Of a stretch of DNA of 64,000 nucleotides, positions 8,394-17,177 are shown one piece after another. The translations under genes were made by a program, and so were the position numbers. Within the stretch, counting starts at the first letter, position 1. Every line of letters begins with the position of its first letter. Origin of the DNA: CAVTRI01 sp963737075. GTDB lineage: Bacteria; Actinomycetota; Acidimicrobiia; Acidimicrobiales; Palsa-688. The notes under the pieces were generated by a model. The model was given only the letters and a program-made list of their open reading frames with translations. It was not told the DNA's origin and made no database searches. The stretch is taken from positions 1 to 64,000 of the forward strand of contig CAVTRI010000004.1 in the NCBI GenBank assembly GCA_963737075.1, in the 5' to 3' direction.

Positions 8394-10049
8394 GTGAACA
8401 AGGGTAGCCCCAAGGGCGCTCAGGTGCGCGCCGCCATCTGCGCCCGGGTGTCGACCGCCGAGCAGGTGCGCGGCTCGTCCATCGGCACCCAGGTTGACAA
8501 GGGCAAGCTTTACGCGGCCGGTCGGGACTGGGATGTGACCGGTGTGTACGTCGACGGGGGTGTGACGGGCGCCTATGCCAACCGGCCGGACCTCGACCGG
8601 CTCATGGTCGACTGCCGGGGTGGGTTGATCGACGCCGTCATCGTCGAGAAGATCGACCGCTTCGGACGCAGCTTCCGTCACGGTGTGGCCTTGGTCGGAG
8701 AACTCGACGACCTCGGGGTCAAGTTCGTCTCGATCACCGAGCACATCGACGACACTCCGGAGGGTCGCCTCCAGCGGAACTTCATGCTCTCGATCGCCGA
8801 GTGGGAGCGCGAGCGCATCAGGGCCCGTACGACCGATGGTATGAACGCCACAGCTCACGCCGGATGGTGGCCGGTGGGCGAGGCGCCATTCGGTTGGAAA
8901 GTGGTCCCGGCGAAGGACGGGAAGCACAAGACCACGGTGCACAACCCGAAGGAGGTGGCCGTCTGGGAGCGAATCGCCGAGTGCTTGATCGACCGGCGCA
9001 TGTCCAGCCTGGCCACCGCCCGCGAGCTGAACGCGGCCGGGATGCAGACCCGCGAGGGCAATCTGTGGCGCTCCGACTCGCTTTGGAAGTTGGTGCGCGA
9101 TACCGCCTGCCTGTCAGGCACCTGGGTGTACCGCCGAACCGACCACCGTCAGCGCCGCGAGGTCCTCGGACCGCCCATCGAGATCGCAGTCGATCCCATC
9201 TTCACGCCTGAGCGGCACGAGGCGCTGAAGGCGGTCGTCCGGGAGCGGAGCTGGTCCCGCAAGCAGATCCGGGAGCCCTGGCTCCTCTCACAGAGGGTGA
9301 CATCTCCCTGCGGGAAGCTCATGTGGGGGTTCGTGAATGCCACAGGGCGCCGCCAATACCGCTGCGCTACCAAGGGCGTTGTTCGGGTAACCGAGCACCA
9401 GGAGGACTGCGGATGCCATCAGGTCCATGCCAGCGACCTAGAAGACCTGGTGTGGTCGGCCGTCGCGAAGGCGCTCTCCGATCCCGAACTGCTTCTCGCC
9501 TTCGCCGAGGACCAAGCCGAGTTGGCTGCCGCAACCCAGGAGGTGAGCGCCGAGGACTTGGCCGCCTTGGACCACAAGATCGCCCGCCTGGAGAAGGCCG
9601 CCGGGGAGAAGCTCTCCAAGGCGCTGGCTGCCGGCGTCGACCCCAAGATCGCGGTCGCGGCCGGCAAGGACCTCGCCGACCAGATCCAAGAGGCCAGGGC
9701 ACAAAGAGCGAAGCTGGCGGCCTGGGCGGCCGACGCCGCCGACCGCCGCTCTCGAGGCGACCTGATCTCCAAGATCGCCGCTGAGTCTGCTGAGGCCCTG
9801 GCGAACAGCGACGATGTGCCCGCCCGCCAGCAGGTGTTGGCCGCCCTCGACATCCGTGTGACCGTCACCGGTTGGACCACCTGCGAGACTTGCGGCGGCA
9901 GGGGCAAGCAGACCGGGGGCCGGGTCGGGGCGAGCTGCCCCGACTGCCACGGTATGCGCCGGAAGGCTCAGGTCGAGGTCCATGGGTCCGTACCGATAGC
10001 CGGCGGCGGCCGGCAGACCGAATCTTGGCCGGTGCGGCTGGTCGGTTAA
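8394..10049 (+). CDS. Large serine recombinase (site-specific integrase)
   Basis: A 551-residue serine integrase. The N-terminal resolvase domain has the catalytic Ser20 in Ala-Arg-Val-Ser-Thr and the Asp-Arg-x-x-Arg motif at residues 88-92. A recombinase DNA-binding domain, a Cys-containing zinc-binding region (about residues 308-345) and a long Ala/Glu-rich coiled coil (about 380-440) follow. Unusually, the C terminus carries CxxCxGxG and CPDC motifs like a DnaJ zinc finger (about 498-520). GTG 8394 is used as start; a GTG ten codons later is possible. Such enzymes integrate and excise phages or integrative elements at specific att sites. Confidence 0.95.
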   Translation: MNKGSPKGAQVRAAICARVSTAEQVRGSSIGTQVDKGKLYAAGRDWDVTGVYVDGGVTGAYANRPDLDRLMVDCRGGLIDAVIVEKIDRFGRSFRHGVALVGELDDLGVKFVSITEHIDDTPEGRLQRNFMLSIAEWERERIRARTTDGMNATAHAGWWPVGEAPFGWKVVPAKDGKHKTTVHNPKEVAVWERIAECLIDRRMSSLATARELNAAGMQTREGNLWRSDSLWKLVRDTACLSGTWVYRRTDHRQRREVLGPPIEIAVDPIFTPERHEALKAVVRERSWSRKQIREPWLLSQRVTSPCGKLMWGFVNATGRRQYRCATKGVVRVTEHQEDCGCHQVHASDLEDLVWSAVAKALSDPELLLAFAEDQAELAAATQEVSAEDLAALDHKIARLEKAAGEKLSKALAAGVDPKIAVAAGKDLADQIQEARAQRAKLAAWAADAADRRSRGDLISKIAAESAEALANSDDVPARQQVLAALDIRVTVTGWTTCETCGGRGKQTGGRVGASCPDCHGMRRKAQVEVHGSVPIAGGGRQTESWPVRLVG

Positions 10050-10111
10050 GCGATTAGCCGTTGAACGCCACCAGCGATCGTCCGGGCCCACATTTGTGAG
10101 ACAAGCGGCGT

Positions 10112-11239
10112 TTACCAGGGAAGGCGCTCTTGGGAAGCACGCCCTGCTCCCATGTCTGCAGTGGCCACAGCATCAGAGGTCTCTCGGACTGGCGCGCCCG
10201 GGGGCACAGAGACCGGTAGCGCTGGTGGGGGTGGGCCGCCGGACGGTGACGGAGTCGCCGATCGAGACGCGGGCGAGATGAGACGGTAGGCCTTTCGGGG
10301 CCGCTTTGCGTAGGCGAAGGTCTCGTCGTTCTCGGAGCGGGTGAGCTCGGCGACGAAACGCACCCGGTCGCCTCGGCCGGCAGTAGACAGCCCGGCGGGC
10401 TTGGTGGCCCACACCCGGTAGATACCACCGTCCACAGCGGTGGCCCGGACCAGCATCCTGATCTCGGAGCCGTAGTGGAATCGGCTGGGCTCGACCCGCA
10501 CAGCGAGGATATCCCCCTCGACCGCGACCGTCCCCTCCGGGGCTGCCACCGCTGCTGCCGCCTCCGCGGCGTGCTCGAGCTCCCGAAGCTCCTCCTCCGC
10601 CTGGCGCTCGAGGCAGCGGGCGATGGCGTCGGTCTGGCCGGCGCTCAGAGTGCCTTTGACGTCCAGCTGGTGGGCCGCGCTGGCCGCGAAGACGTCGTGC
10701 TCCCAGTTGGCGTCCAGCCAGGCCGCCTCGGCCGGATGCTCGTCCCGCCAGCGCTGAACGGCCGACGCACGCTGCGACGCCCTGGCCGCGGCCCTCCTTG
10801 CCGCCGCTTTGGCCACCGCGGTCTGACGCCTGGCCAGGTTGGCCCGGAACCGCTCGATCGCGTCGGCCAGCATCGGCGCGGTCTCCAGGTAGGAGCCGGC
10901 GTGGTTGGCCCCTCCGCAGGCGCACTCACAGACCGGCCCGGTGGCGTCCACGCACGCACCGGTACAGACCATGGTGGTGGTGATCCCGTGGATGCGTGAC
11001 AGGACGACCGTGGCATCGCACTCCGGGCAGACCACTTTGCGATGGTCGGAGCCGCCGCCCGGGTCGTCGACGGCGAACGGCCAGGCGCACGGCTCGCAAC
11101 GACCCACGAACCGGGCCGTGGCAGTGGTGTTGGCGATCTCCATGGGTGGTGCCACGCCCATCAAGAGGGCGGGCTGGCGGCCCCACCCCGCGAGGAGCGC
11201 CATGTCCGACCAAGAGATCACATCCTGGCGCTCGGTCAC
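10112..11239 (-). CDS. Cys-rich zinc-binding protein beside the integrase, unknown function
   Basis: A 375-residue protein converging on the serine recombinase. Residues 45-110 hold several Cys pairs (CEPC, CPEC, CxxxC, CxCxC), suggesting a zinc-binding head. An Ala/Arg/Glu-rich helical region follows (about 130-225). A beta-rich domain near 245-320 ends in a Lys-Arg-Pro-Arg-Lys patch, and the tail is Pro/Ser-rich. I know similar small-domain proteins from actinophages but cannot name a family. Coding direction is supported by smooth amino-acid composition. The start may instead be the internal Met13 or Met33. The remaining 284 bp to the next gene show no gene. Confidence 0.62.
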   Translation of the reverse strand: MTERQDVISWSDMALLAGWGRQPALLMGVAPPMEIANTTATARFVGRCEPCAWPFAVDDPGGGSDHRKVVCPECDATVVLSRIHGITTTMVCTGACVDATGPVCECACGGANHAGSYLETAPMLADAIERFRANLARRQTAVAKAAARRAAARASQRASAVQRWRDEHPAEAAWLDANWEHDVFAASAAHQLDVKGTLSAGQTDAIARCLERQAEEELRELEHAAEAAAAVAAPEGTVAVEGDILAVRVEPSRFHYGSEIRMLVRATAVDGGIYRVWATKPAGLSTAGRGDRVRFVAELTRSENDETFAYAKRPRKAYRLISPASRSATPSPSGGPPPPALPVSVPPGAPVRETSDAVATADMGAGRASQERLPW

Positions 11240-11523
11240 CTGGGTCGGCCCTGACCGACTCGACGGTGACTCCGAGGTGATCGCCCGGGCGAGGTACGCG
11301 GTAGCGGACGGTGTGATGGTGTCACGACGCCCACCTCGAACGAGGAGCCGGCACGCCTGGCCGAAGGGTTACCTCCCGATCAATCTTCACCATTGGTCGC
11401 TTCAGCCCGTCCCTGCCGCGTCCCGTGATGGGCGAGACCGAAGCCGGGGTTTTCACCGGGATACCTGGCTGAGCGGTAAGGGCAGTTGAGGGTCGCGACC
11501 CGAGGGGTCGGTTCGGGGCCGTA

Positions 11524-12462
11524 TCAGCGGGTTTGGGTCTGGGCGAGTTCGTCGAGGAAGAGGAGTTGGTCGGCCGCGACGGCGGCGATGACGCCTTCGG
11601 CGGCGGCTATGACGATCTGGGCGCCGGGGACGGGCATGCTGGGCCGGCGGGCCATATCGCCGGCGGCGAAGACGCCCCCGAGGCTGGTCTGGCCGAGGTC
11701 GTCGACTTCGACGCTGCCGTCGTCAAGGAGGCGGAGGCCGAGTTGGTTGGGGATGGGCGGGGCTTGGCAGGTGGGTGGGTGGGAGAACAGGGAGCTGGTT
11801 TCGATGATGGTTCCGTCAGAGCAGATGACCTTGTCGAGGCCGTCGCCGGCCCCTTCGAGACGGGTGGCGGTGGCATCGACGACCCGAACGTGTCGGCCGG
11901 TTAGGAGCGTCAGGTCGGTCTCGCCGGGCTGGGTGCCGTTGGTGCAGAGGGTCACCCGGTCGCTGAAGCGCGACAGCATGAGGGCGAGGTGGACGTTGGT
12001 GGGGTCGCCGCCGAGCACGACGATGGGCCGGCCCCGGACCTCCCAGCCGTCGCAGTAGGGGCAATCGAACACGCTGGTCCCCCACCGTTCGGCCAGGCCG
12101 TCGATGGGGGGCAGGTTGTCGTGGACGCCGGTGGCCAGGATGACCCGCCGTGCTCGCACGGTGGTGCGGTCGGCGAGGGTGGCGGTGAAACCTTCACCTT
12201 CGGGGAGGACACTTTCGACGGCCGTTCGGCGCAGCTCCACGGTCGGATAGGGTTCGAGCTGTCGGGCGGCGAGGCGGCGTAGCTCGGCGGGCGCCGTGCC
12301 GTCTCGGGTCAGGAAACCGTGGGAGGCGGCGACCTGCCGGTTGCGGGCCTGGCCGGTGTCGCAGATCAGCACCGGGCGTTGCATGCGGCCCAGCACCAGG
12401 GCGGCGTTGAGGCCGGCCGGTCCGCCTCCGACGATCAGCACGTCGTAGGTCGCCGGGCTCAT
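11524..12462 (-). CDS. FAD-dependent thioredoxin-reductase-like oxidoreductase
   Basis: A 312-residue flavoprotein of the thioredoxin reductase fold: FAD-binding Gly-Gly-Gly-Pro-Ala-Gly at residues 12-17, redox-active pair Cys134-Pro-Tyr-Cys137, an NADPH-type Gly-Gly-Asp-Pro turn after it, and a late Ala-Gly-Asp-Met FAD contact. The CPYCDGWE sequence resembles the GliT/HlmI dithiol-oxidase branch rather than classical TrxB (CATC). The substrate is unknown: a small thiol or disulfide is plausible. ATG 12462 overlaps the stop of the small upstream gene (ATGA). It is probably controlled by the divergent TetR protein. Confidence 0.92.
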   Translation of the reverse strand: MSPATYDVLIVGGGPAGLNAALVLGRMQRPVLICDTGQARNRQVAASHGFLTRDGTAPAELRRLAARQLEPYPTVELRRTAVESVLPEGEGFTATLADRTTVRARRVILATGVHDNLPPIDGLAERWGTSVFDCPYCDGWEVRGRPIVVLGGDPTNVHLALMLSRFSDRVTLCTNGTQPGETDLTLLTGRHVRVVDATATRLEGAGDGLDKVICSDGTIIETSSLFSHPPTCQAPPIPNQLGLRLLDDGSVEVDDLGQTSLGGVFAAGDMARRPSMPVPGAQIVIAAAEGVIAAVAADQLLFLDELAQTQTR

Positions 12463-12611
12463 GCTGCGGTCCGGCCGGGCTGTTCGGCAATGCGGGGATG
12501 GGCTGACGACCGTCGGCGAGCTCGATGCCAGACCGCCCCGCCGGCGGCCAGGGCGGCCATGCTGAGGGGGCAGGCGGCCAAGAGGTTGAAGGAGCTGAGG
12601 GTGTGGGCCAT
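12459..12611 (-). CDS. Small 50-residue membrane-like peptide upstream of the oxidoreductase
   Basis: ATG 12611 has a strong AAGGAGGTG ribosome site nine bases upstream and its stop overlaps the next start (ATGA), so it is very likely translated. The product has one Ala/Leu-rich hydrophobic stretch (about residues 8-27) followed by an Arg-rich tail. No family recognised. Confidence 0.6.
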   Translation of the reverse strand: MAHTLSSFNLLAACPLSMAALAAGGAVWHRARRRSSAHPRIAEQPGRTAA

Positions 12612-12678
12612 GTCGGGCACCTCCTTGGGAGGGGTGGGGGTCTCCGGCCCAGTGTTGTTCTGATCGCCGATCTTGTCA

Positions 12679-12709
12679 AGAGCGGCGATCACTTAAATAT
12701 CGCCACTCT
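12679..12709. promoter_or_regulatory. Operator-like inverted repeat between oxidoreductase operon and tetR
   Basis: Eleven-bp arms AGAGCGGCGAT (12679-12689) and ATCGCCACTCT (12699-12709) with one mismatch flank a 9-base AT-rich spacer. It sits in the short divergent intergenic region and is the natural binding site for the adjacent TetR-family repressor. A related near-palindrome, GATCGCCGATC, starts at 12662. Confidence 0.62.
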
Positions 12710-12732
12710 CAAAATTGTGTAGGCTGGCCGGC

Positions 12733-13530
12733 ATGGCAGACGGCACCGCGACCCCCGAGCTGACCCGGCGCAAGCGGCTCCGGGAGGGCATGGTGGACGA
12801 GATCAAGACCCGGGCCCAACAACAGCTGGTCGAGGGAGGCCCAGGAGCGGTCTCGCTGCGGGCCATCGCTCGGGATATGGGCACCGCCTCCTCGGCCCTG
12901 TTCCGCTACTTCCCCACCTACAACGACCTGATCACCGCCCTGGTGGTCGACGCCCTTGACTCCCTCGGCGACGCCCTGACCGCCGCCAGGGACAGCCAGC
13001 CTGACTCCGATCACGCCGCCCGGATGTTCGCCATCGGGCTGGGATATCGAAGCTGGGCCATCGCCCACCCCTCCGAGTTCGCCCTCACCCACGGCACCCC
13101 CATCCCCGGCTACGAGGCGCCACCGGAGATCACCGGGCCGCCAGCGGCCCGCGCCCTGTGGGTGCCGACCGACGCCTATCTCCGAGCCGTGACTGACGGT
13201 GCAGCCGACCCCGCCCGCACCCCCGTCCCCGCCAATCTCACCGCCAGCCCAGCCCTGACTGGCCTCCTGGGAGAGTCGATGGCGACGGTCGACCCCCAGG
13301 TCTTGGGCGTGGTGCTGAACGCCCGCGCCTCGATGATGGGATACCTCATCGCCGAGATCTTCGGCCGGCTCTCCGACCTCATCGCCGGCCCCGACGACCT
13401 CTACCGGGCTCATCTGCGCACGATCATGCTCGGCATGGGCTTCGCTCCCGAAAGCATCCCCACCCTCACCCCCCGCTCCCCGCAGCACCACGAGAAGGCC
13501 CGCCGGCGCCGCGTCCAACCAGACCTGTAA
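12733..13530 (+). CDS. TetR-family transcriptional regulator
   Basis: A 265-residue protein with a TetR helix-turn-helix at about residues 35-65 (Ser-Leu-Arg-Ala-Ile-Ala-Arg-Asp-Met-Gly, Ala-Leu-Phe-Arg-Tyr-Phe). The C-terminal ligand domain has a Trp-x8-Phe-x3-His pattern seen in the WHG-type TetR_C_33 group. ATG 12733 is chosen; an in-frame GTG six codons earlier is possible. It is divergent from the small-peptide/oxidoreductase operon across an inverted repeat, so autoregulation plus control of that operon is likely. The C-terminal tail is basic. Confidence 0.9.
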   Translation: MADGTATPELTRRKRLREGMVDEIKTRAQQQLVEGGPGAVSLRAIARDMGTASSALFRYFPTYNDLITALVVDALDSLGDALTAARDSQPDSDHAARMFAIGLGYRSWAIAHPSEFALTHGTPIPGYEAPPEITGPPAARALWVPTDAYLRAVTDGAADPARTPVPANLTASPALTGLLGESMATVDPQVLGVVLNARASMMGYLIAEIFGRLSDLIAGPDDLYRAHLRTIMLGMGFAPESIPTLTPRSPQHHEKARRRRVQPDL

Positions 13531-13693
13531 CGGCTTCCTCACAACCGGCGCCGCACAAACGAGCCCAACGCTTCAATCACCGCCTGGAGCGTTCCCGCTC
13601 ACAGGTCCGGAGCGGTTTGTGATCCGATTCCGCTTAACGAGCCGACAAGCAGCGGCCGTCGACAACCCAGGCGGGCGGGATCCGACTGCCGGC

Positions 13694-14306
13694 ATGGGCC
13701 TCTACGCCGATCAGATCGTCCCCAGGGCCACGAACGTCATCATGGCCCGCAAAGAGTTCGAGCCGATCCGCGCCCGCGTCGCCGCCCAACTCGAGGGCGA
13801 GGTCGTCGAAGTTGGGTTCGGATCGGGACTCAACGTTCCCCACTACCCCGCCGGCGTGCATCGAGTGCGGGCCGTCGACCCCGCCACCGTGGGCCGCGAG
13901 CTGGCGACACAACGGCTGGCCGCCAGCCCCGCGCCCGTGGAATTCGTCGGTCTCGACGGCCAAGACTCCCCCTCGACAGCGAGTCCGCCGACCATGTGCT
14001 GTGCACTGGACATTGTGCAGCATCCCCCAGCCCGAGCGGGCCCTGGCCGAAATCCGCAGGGTCCTCAAACCCGGCGGCGGCTTCCACTTCGTGGAACACG
14101 GCCGCTCGCCCCAGGAGAAAGTCGCGCGCTGGCAGGACAGGCTCACACCCATCCAACGCCGAGTCGCTGGGGGCTGCCATCTCAACCGAGCCATCAGCCA
14201 GCTGATCGAAACAGCCGGGCTCCGACTGACAAAAATCAACAACTACCACGTGAAAGGCCCCAAGATGTTCGGCTACACATATGAGGGCACAGCCACCAAA
14301 CCCTGA
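13694..14306 (+). pseudogene. Class I SAM-dependent methyltransferase, two frameshifts
   Basis: Begins with Met-Gly-Leu-Tyr-Ala-Asp-Gln at 13694, as usual for a UbiE/small-molecule methyltransferase group. SAM motif I Val-Gly-Phe-Gly-Ser-Gly lies near residue 41 and the late motif Leu-Lys-Pro-Gly-Gly-Gly is encoded near 14070. The frame changes twice within about 40 bp: one C seems lost near 13967 and one near 14004. Restoring both gives a continuous protein of about 204 residues ending at TGA 14306. It is either a recent pseudogene or sequence error. It has no partner gene; it follows tetR by 160 bp. Confidence 0.8.
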
Positions 14307-14740
14307 GCGGGTGCCCGGGCGACGCGTGGATGTCGACCGCGGAACAACACGCCTAAAAGGAGCACGACGCCTGGTGCGCCGTAGGGCCGGGGTCGGCACC
14401 GAGCGATGGAGTCCATCCGCGAGCTGAGCTCGAAAAGCCCAAGGCACCTGGGGGGTCGGGCTGGCTGGGAAGTCCCGGCTCGAGAACGCGCACGGCACGC
14501 CTCCCTGTGCCGCATCCGATCTCGATCATCCCTCGGGCGTCGGAGCTTGCTGTGCATGCCCAGGTTGTCCACGGCGACGTGTTGGTCGAAGCGCCGGATG
14601 CCTTGGAATCGGCCGATCCGTTCGTACACCCGGCGAACCGTCTCCGGCCCAGCGCCGCATTCCGCGGCTGATCAAGTGTCGTCTCCCCTTCCGCGTCCGC
14701 GGTTTCGGCGGCTGACGGCGAATGTTGCATCGGGGCCACT
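14307..14740. other. Gap without a recognised gene
   Basis: About 430 bp. A minus-strand frame of 118 codons (14273-14629) overlaps the methyltransferase end and is not recognised. No RNA gene or repeat was seen. Confidence 0.4.
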
Positions 14741-14756
14741 ATCGACTATCGTCGAT
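14741..14756. promoter_or_regulatory. ArsR-type operator candidate
   Basis: Perfect palindrome ATCGAC-TATC-GTCGAT ends five bases before the arsR start codon, with a further TATCGAT overlapping the start. The location fits autorepression by the metalloregulator; with no ribosome site visible, transcription may start at or near the ATG. Confidence 0.55.
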
Positions 14757-14761
14757 TATCG

Positions 14762-15169
14762 ATGGAGGTGGATCGGTCATCGGCTGAGGTGTGGGCGTCG
14801 TGGTTCCGCTGCTTGGGCGACCCCTCCCGCGTGCTGCTGTTGAACCGGCTGGCGTTGGCTCGCCGTCCGATGATGGTCGGCGAGCTCGTGAAGGGAATAG
14901 ATATCGGGCAACCGACGGTGTCGTACCACCTCAAAGTGCTCGCCGAGACCGGCTTCGTGCTCATGGAGCGACGGGGGAACACGAGTCTGTTCTCGGTGAA
15001 CGAACGGTGCCTGGAGCGGTTCCCTTCCGCCGCCGAGCTGATCATGGGAGTGCTCCCTCGCTACGAACCGCAGGGGTCGGATTGCGTGGCCCCCTGGCAG
15101 TGCGACGACGAACCGCCACCCGCCGCTAGCGGCCGGCGACACCGGGCCAGGAGGAGGGTGCATGACTGA
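14762..15169 (+). CDS. arsR: ArsR-family transcriptional repressor
   Basis: A 135-residue winged-helix regulator: Cys-Leu-Gly-Asp-Pro-Ser-Arg start of the ArsR fold, recognition helix Gln-Pro-Thr-Val-Ser-Tyr-His-Leu-Lys-Val-Leu (about residues 50-62), and a beta-wing. The classical ELCVCDL metal site is absent; Cys residues near 96-118 (Gly-Ser-Asp-Cys, Trp-Gln-Cys) might bind arsenite instead. That is inference. ATG 14762 has no ribosome site and may be leaderless. The stop overlaps arsM by 8 bases, so the regulator and enzyme are coupled. Confidence 0.9.
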   Translation: MEVDRSSAEVWASWFRCLGDPSRVLLLNRLALARRPMMVGELVKGIDIGQPTVSYHLKVLAETGFVLMERRGNTSLFSVNERCLERFPSAAELIMGVLPRYEPQGSDCVAPWQCDDEPPPAASGRRHRARRRVHD

Positions 15170-15902
15170 TACCAACTCCATCGACGACGCGGTGCGCGAG
15201 CACTACGCCGATGCCGCCCGCCGGGCAGGGTCGAGTTGCCGGCCGGTGGTGGCCGGGGAGGAGGCGGCGGTGTTCGGCCCCGGCCGCTATGATCCCAGCG
15301 AGCTTGCCGGGCTGCCCGAGGAGGTCGCACGGTTGAGCATCGGGTGCGCCAACCCGGTCGCTCTGGCTGAGCTTCACCCAGGGGAGGTGGTGTTGGATCT
15401 TGGCTCGGGCGGCGGGATCGACGTGCTGCTGTCGGCCCGGCGGGTCGGACCGACCGGCAAGGCGTACGGGGTGGACATGACCGACGAGATGCTGGCCGTC
15501 GCCCGTGCCAATCAGGCCCTGGCCGGGGTCGGCAACGTCGAGTTCCTCAACGGCCGCATCGAGGAGATCCCGTTGCCAGACCGGTCGGTCGACGTGGTGA
15601 TCTCCAACTGTGTGATCAACCTGTCCACGGACAAGCCGGCGGTGTTCGCCCAGGCGTTCCGGGTCCTCCGGCCCGGCGGCCGCCTGGCGATCGCCGACGT
15701 GGCGGCCGACGACGAGGTCGACGACGAGCGGAAGGCGGACCTGGCTGCCTGGGTGGACTGCCTGGCGGGCGCCCAGACCCGTGCCGCCTACCAGGCCACC
15801 CTGGAGGCCGCCGGGTTCGCAGACATTTCGATCACCGACAGCCACCCGGTGGCGGAGGGGTTCACGTCCGTGCTCGTCCGCGCCGTCAAATCCAAGGCGT
15901 GA
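15162..15902 (+). CDS. arsM: Arsenite S-adenosylmethionine methyltransferase ArsM
   Basis: A 246-residue class I methyltransferase that methylates As(III) in the cytosol. SAM motif I Asp-Leu-Gly-Ser-Gly-Gly-Gly lies near residue 77. The ArsM-typical Ser-x-Gly-Cys-Ala-Asn-Pro segment precedes it (Cys near 64), and Ile-Ser-Asn-Cys-Val-Ile-Asn follows (Cys near 149), giving the arsenic-binding cysteines, with another Cys near 27. ATG 15162 overlaps arsR (ATGACTGA) and the stop overlaps the hydrolase GTG, so it is the middle gene of a three-gene operon. Confidence 0.93.
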   Translation: MTDTNSIDDAVREHYADAARRAGSSCRPVVAGEEAAVFGPGRYDPSELAGLPEEVARLSIGCANPVALAELHPGEVVLDLGSGGGIDVLLSARRVGPTGKAYGVDMTDEMLAVARANQALAGVGNVEFLNGRIEEIPLPDRSVDVVISNCVINLSTDKPAVFAQAFRVLRPGGRLAIADVAADDEVDDERKADLAAWVDCLAGAQTRAAYQATLEAAGFADISITDSHPVAEGFTSVLVRAVKSKA

Positions 15903-16798
15903 CGGTGGAACTGGACGCCTTCTCGCTGGCCAAGCAGTTCGTCCATGTCGGTGACACCCGCGTCGCATATCACGACAAGGGCGCCGGGCCGCCGCTGTTG
16001 TTGTTGCACGGCTGCCCGTTCTCCTCGTTCGTGTGGCGCAAGGTCATCCCGCCGCTGGCCGCAGGCCACCGGTGCCTCGCCCCCGATCTGCTCGGCCTGG
16101 GCGACACCGAGACGCCGTCGGGTGCCGACTGGTCGCTGCCCGCCCAGGAGGCCATCGTCCTCGGCCTTCTCGATACGCTCGGCCTGGACCGGGTATCGGT
16201 GGTCGGGCACGACCACGGCGGTGCGGTGGCCCAGATGCTCGCCGCCCGTCACCCCGAGCGGATCGACCGGCTGGTGCTGTGCAACGTCGAGGCCTACGAC
16301 AACTGGCCGTCAGCCGACGAGCGACCCATCGTCGCCCTCACCCAGCTCCCATTGGTTGGCGGCGTCGTCATGCGGGCCCTCGGCACCCGCACCGCTCTCC
16401 GGCTCACCCTGGGGATCGGCCACGCCGTCAACAACACGGCAGTCCTCGACGACGAACTGGTCGACGGCTACCTGCGAGCCAACCTCAGCGACGCCCACCG
16501 GCGGGCCAAGACCGCCCGGTTCATCGCGGGCCAGCTCGACCCTGACAACAACCGCTGGACCGCCAAAATCATCGACGATCTCCGCCGCTTCGACCGCCCA
16601 ATCCTCCTGTTGTGGGGAGCCGACGACCCCCACTTCGGACCGGCGTGGGCCGAACGTCTCCGCCACGATCTCCCCGGCCCGGTGACCCTCGAGCTACTCC
16701 CCGACACCGGCCATCTGCTCATGGAGGAACGCCCCGACGAAGTCGCCGAACACATCACACGGTTCCTCGCCACCCCCGCACCCGCTCTCTCCCCGTAA
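15899..16798 (+). CDS. Alpha/beta hydrolase with Asp nucleophile (haloalkane dehalogenase-like)
   Basis: A 299-residue alpha/beta hydrolase. The nucleophile elbow is Gly-His-Asp105-His-Gly-Gly, so the nucleophile is aspartate as in haloalkane dehalogenases and epoxide hydrolases. The oxyanion loop His-Gly-Cys-Pro is at 37-40. The acid is probably in Trp-Gly-Ala-Asp-Asp-Pro (about 241) and the His in Asp-Thr-Gly-His (about 273). GTG 15899 overlaps the arsM stop (GTGA). Association with arsenic methylation is not standard; the substrate is unknown. Confidence 0.88.
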   Translation: MTVELDAFSLAKQFVHVGDTRVAYHDKGAGPPLLLLHGCPFSSFVWRKVIPPLAAGHRCLAPDLLGLGDTETPSGADWSLPAQEAIVLGLLDTLGLDRVSVVGHDHGGAVAQMLAARHPERIDRLVLCNVEAYDNWPSADERPIVALTQLPLVGGVVMRALGTRTALRLTLGIGHAVNNTAVLDDELVDGYLRANLSDAHRRAKTARFIAGQLDPDNNRWTAKIIDDLRRFDRPILLLWGADDPHFGPAWAERLRHDLPGPVTLELLPDTGHLLMEERPDEVAEHITRFLATPAPALSP

Positions 16799-16815
16799 AG
16801 CCCTAGGTATCGGGC

Positions 16816-16995
16816 TTGGGAGCGCAACCGGCCATCGAGTGCGAACAACTCCGGAAACAGTTTGGGCCGGTCATCGCGCTCCAGAGCGCCGACCTGGAAG
16901 TACCGGCCGGAACGATGCTCGGCCTGCTGGGCCCGAACGGGGCCCGCAAAACCACGACGGTCCGCATCCTCACCGCCCCGCAGTTGACCGGGCGG
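16816..16995 (+). pseudogene. ABC-transporter ATPase fragment (N-terminal 60 codons)
   Basis: TTG 16816 begins a good match to the N terminus of a drug-export ABC ATPase up to just after the P-loop. The P-loop reads Gly-Pro-Asn-Gly-Ala-Arg-Lys-Thr-Thr, with Arg replacing the usual Gly. Similarity stops near 16995, where the sequence turns into unrelated DNA upstream of a tyrosine recombinase. The rest of the gene is absent, so this marks a breakpoint. The 220 bp that follow hold only the stem-loop listed next. Confidence 0.62.
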
Positions 16996-17177
16996 ATTGT
17001 CCGTGGTGAGCCCCCTTGTTCAGGGCCGCTCGACGGGGGGTCTCCCCGTCACTTTCCTCTCCGGGATCGGCACCGCTGATAAGCGATCGCTAGCCCGCTC
17101 AGGTGTCTCCGCATGTCGCTTCCTGTGGTGCGACTTTTGGCCGCGATAATGTTCAGTTCTCTGACTGATCGGCGGAT

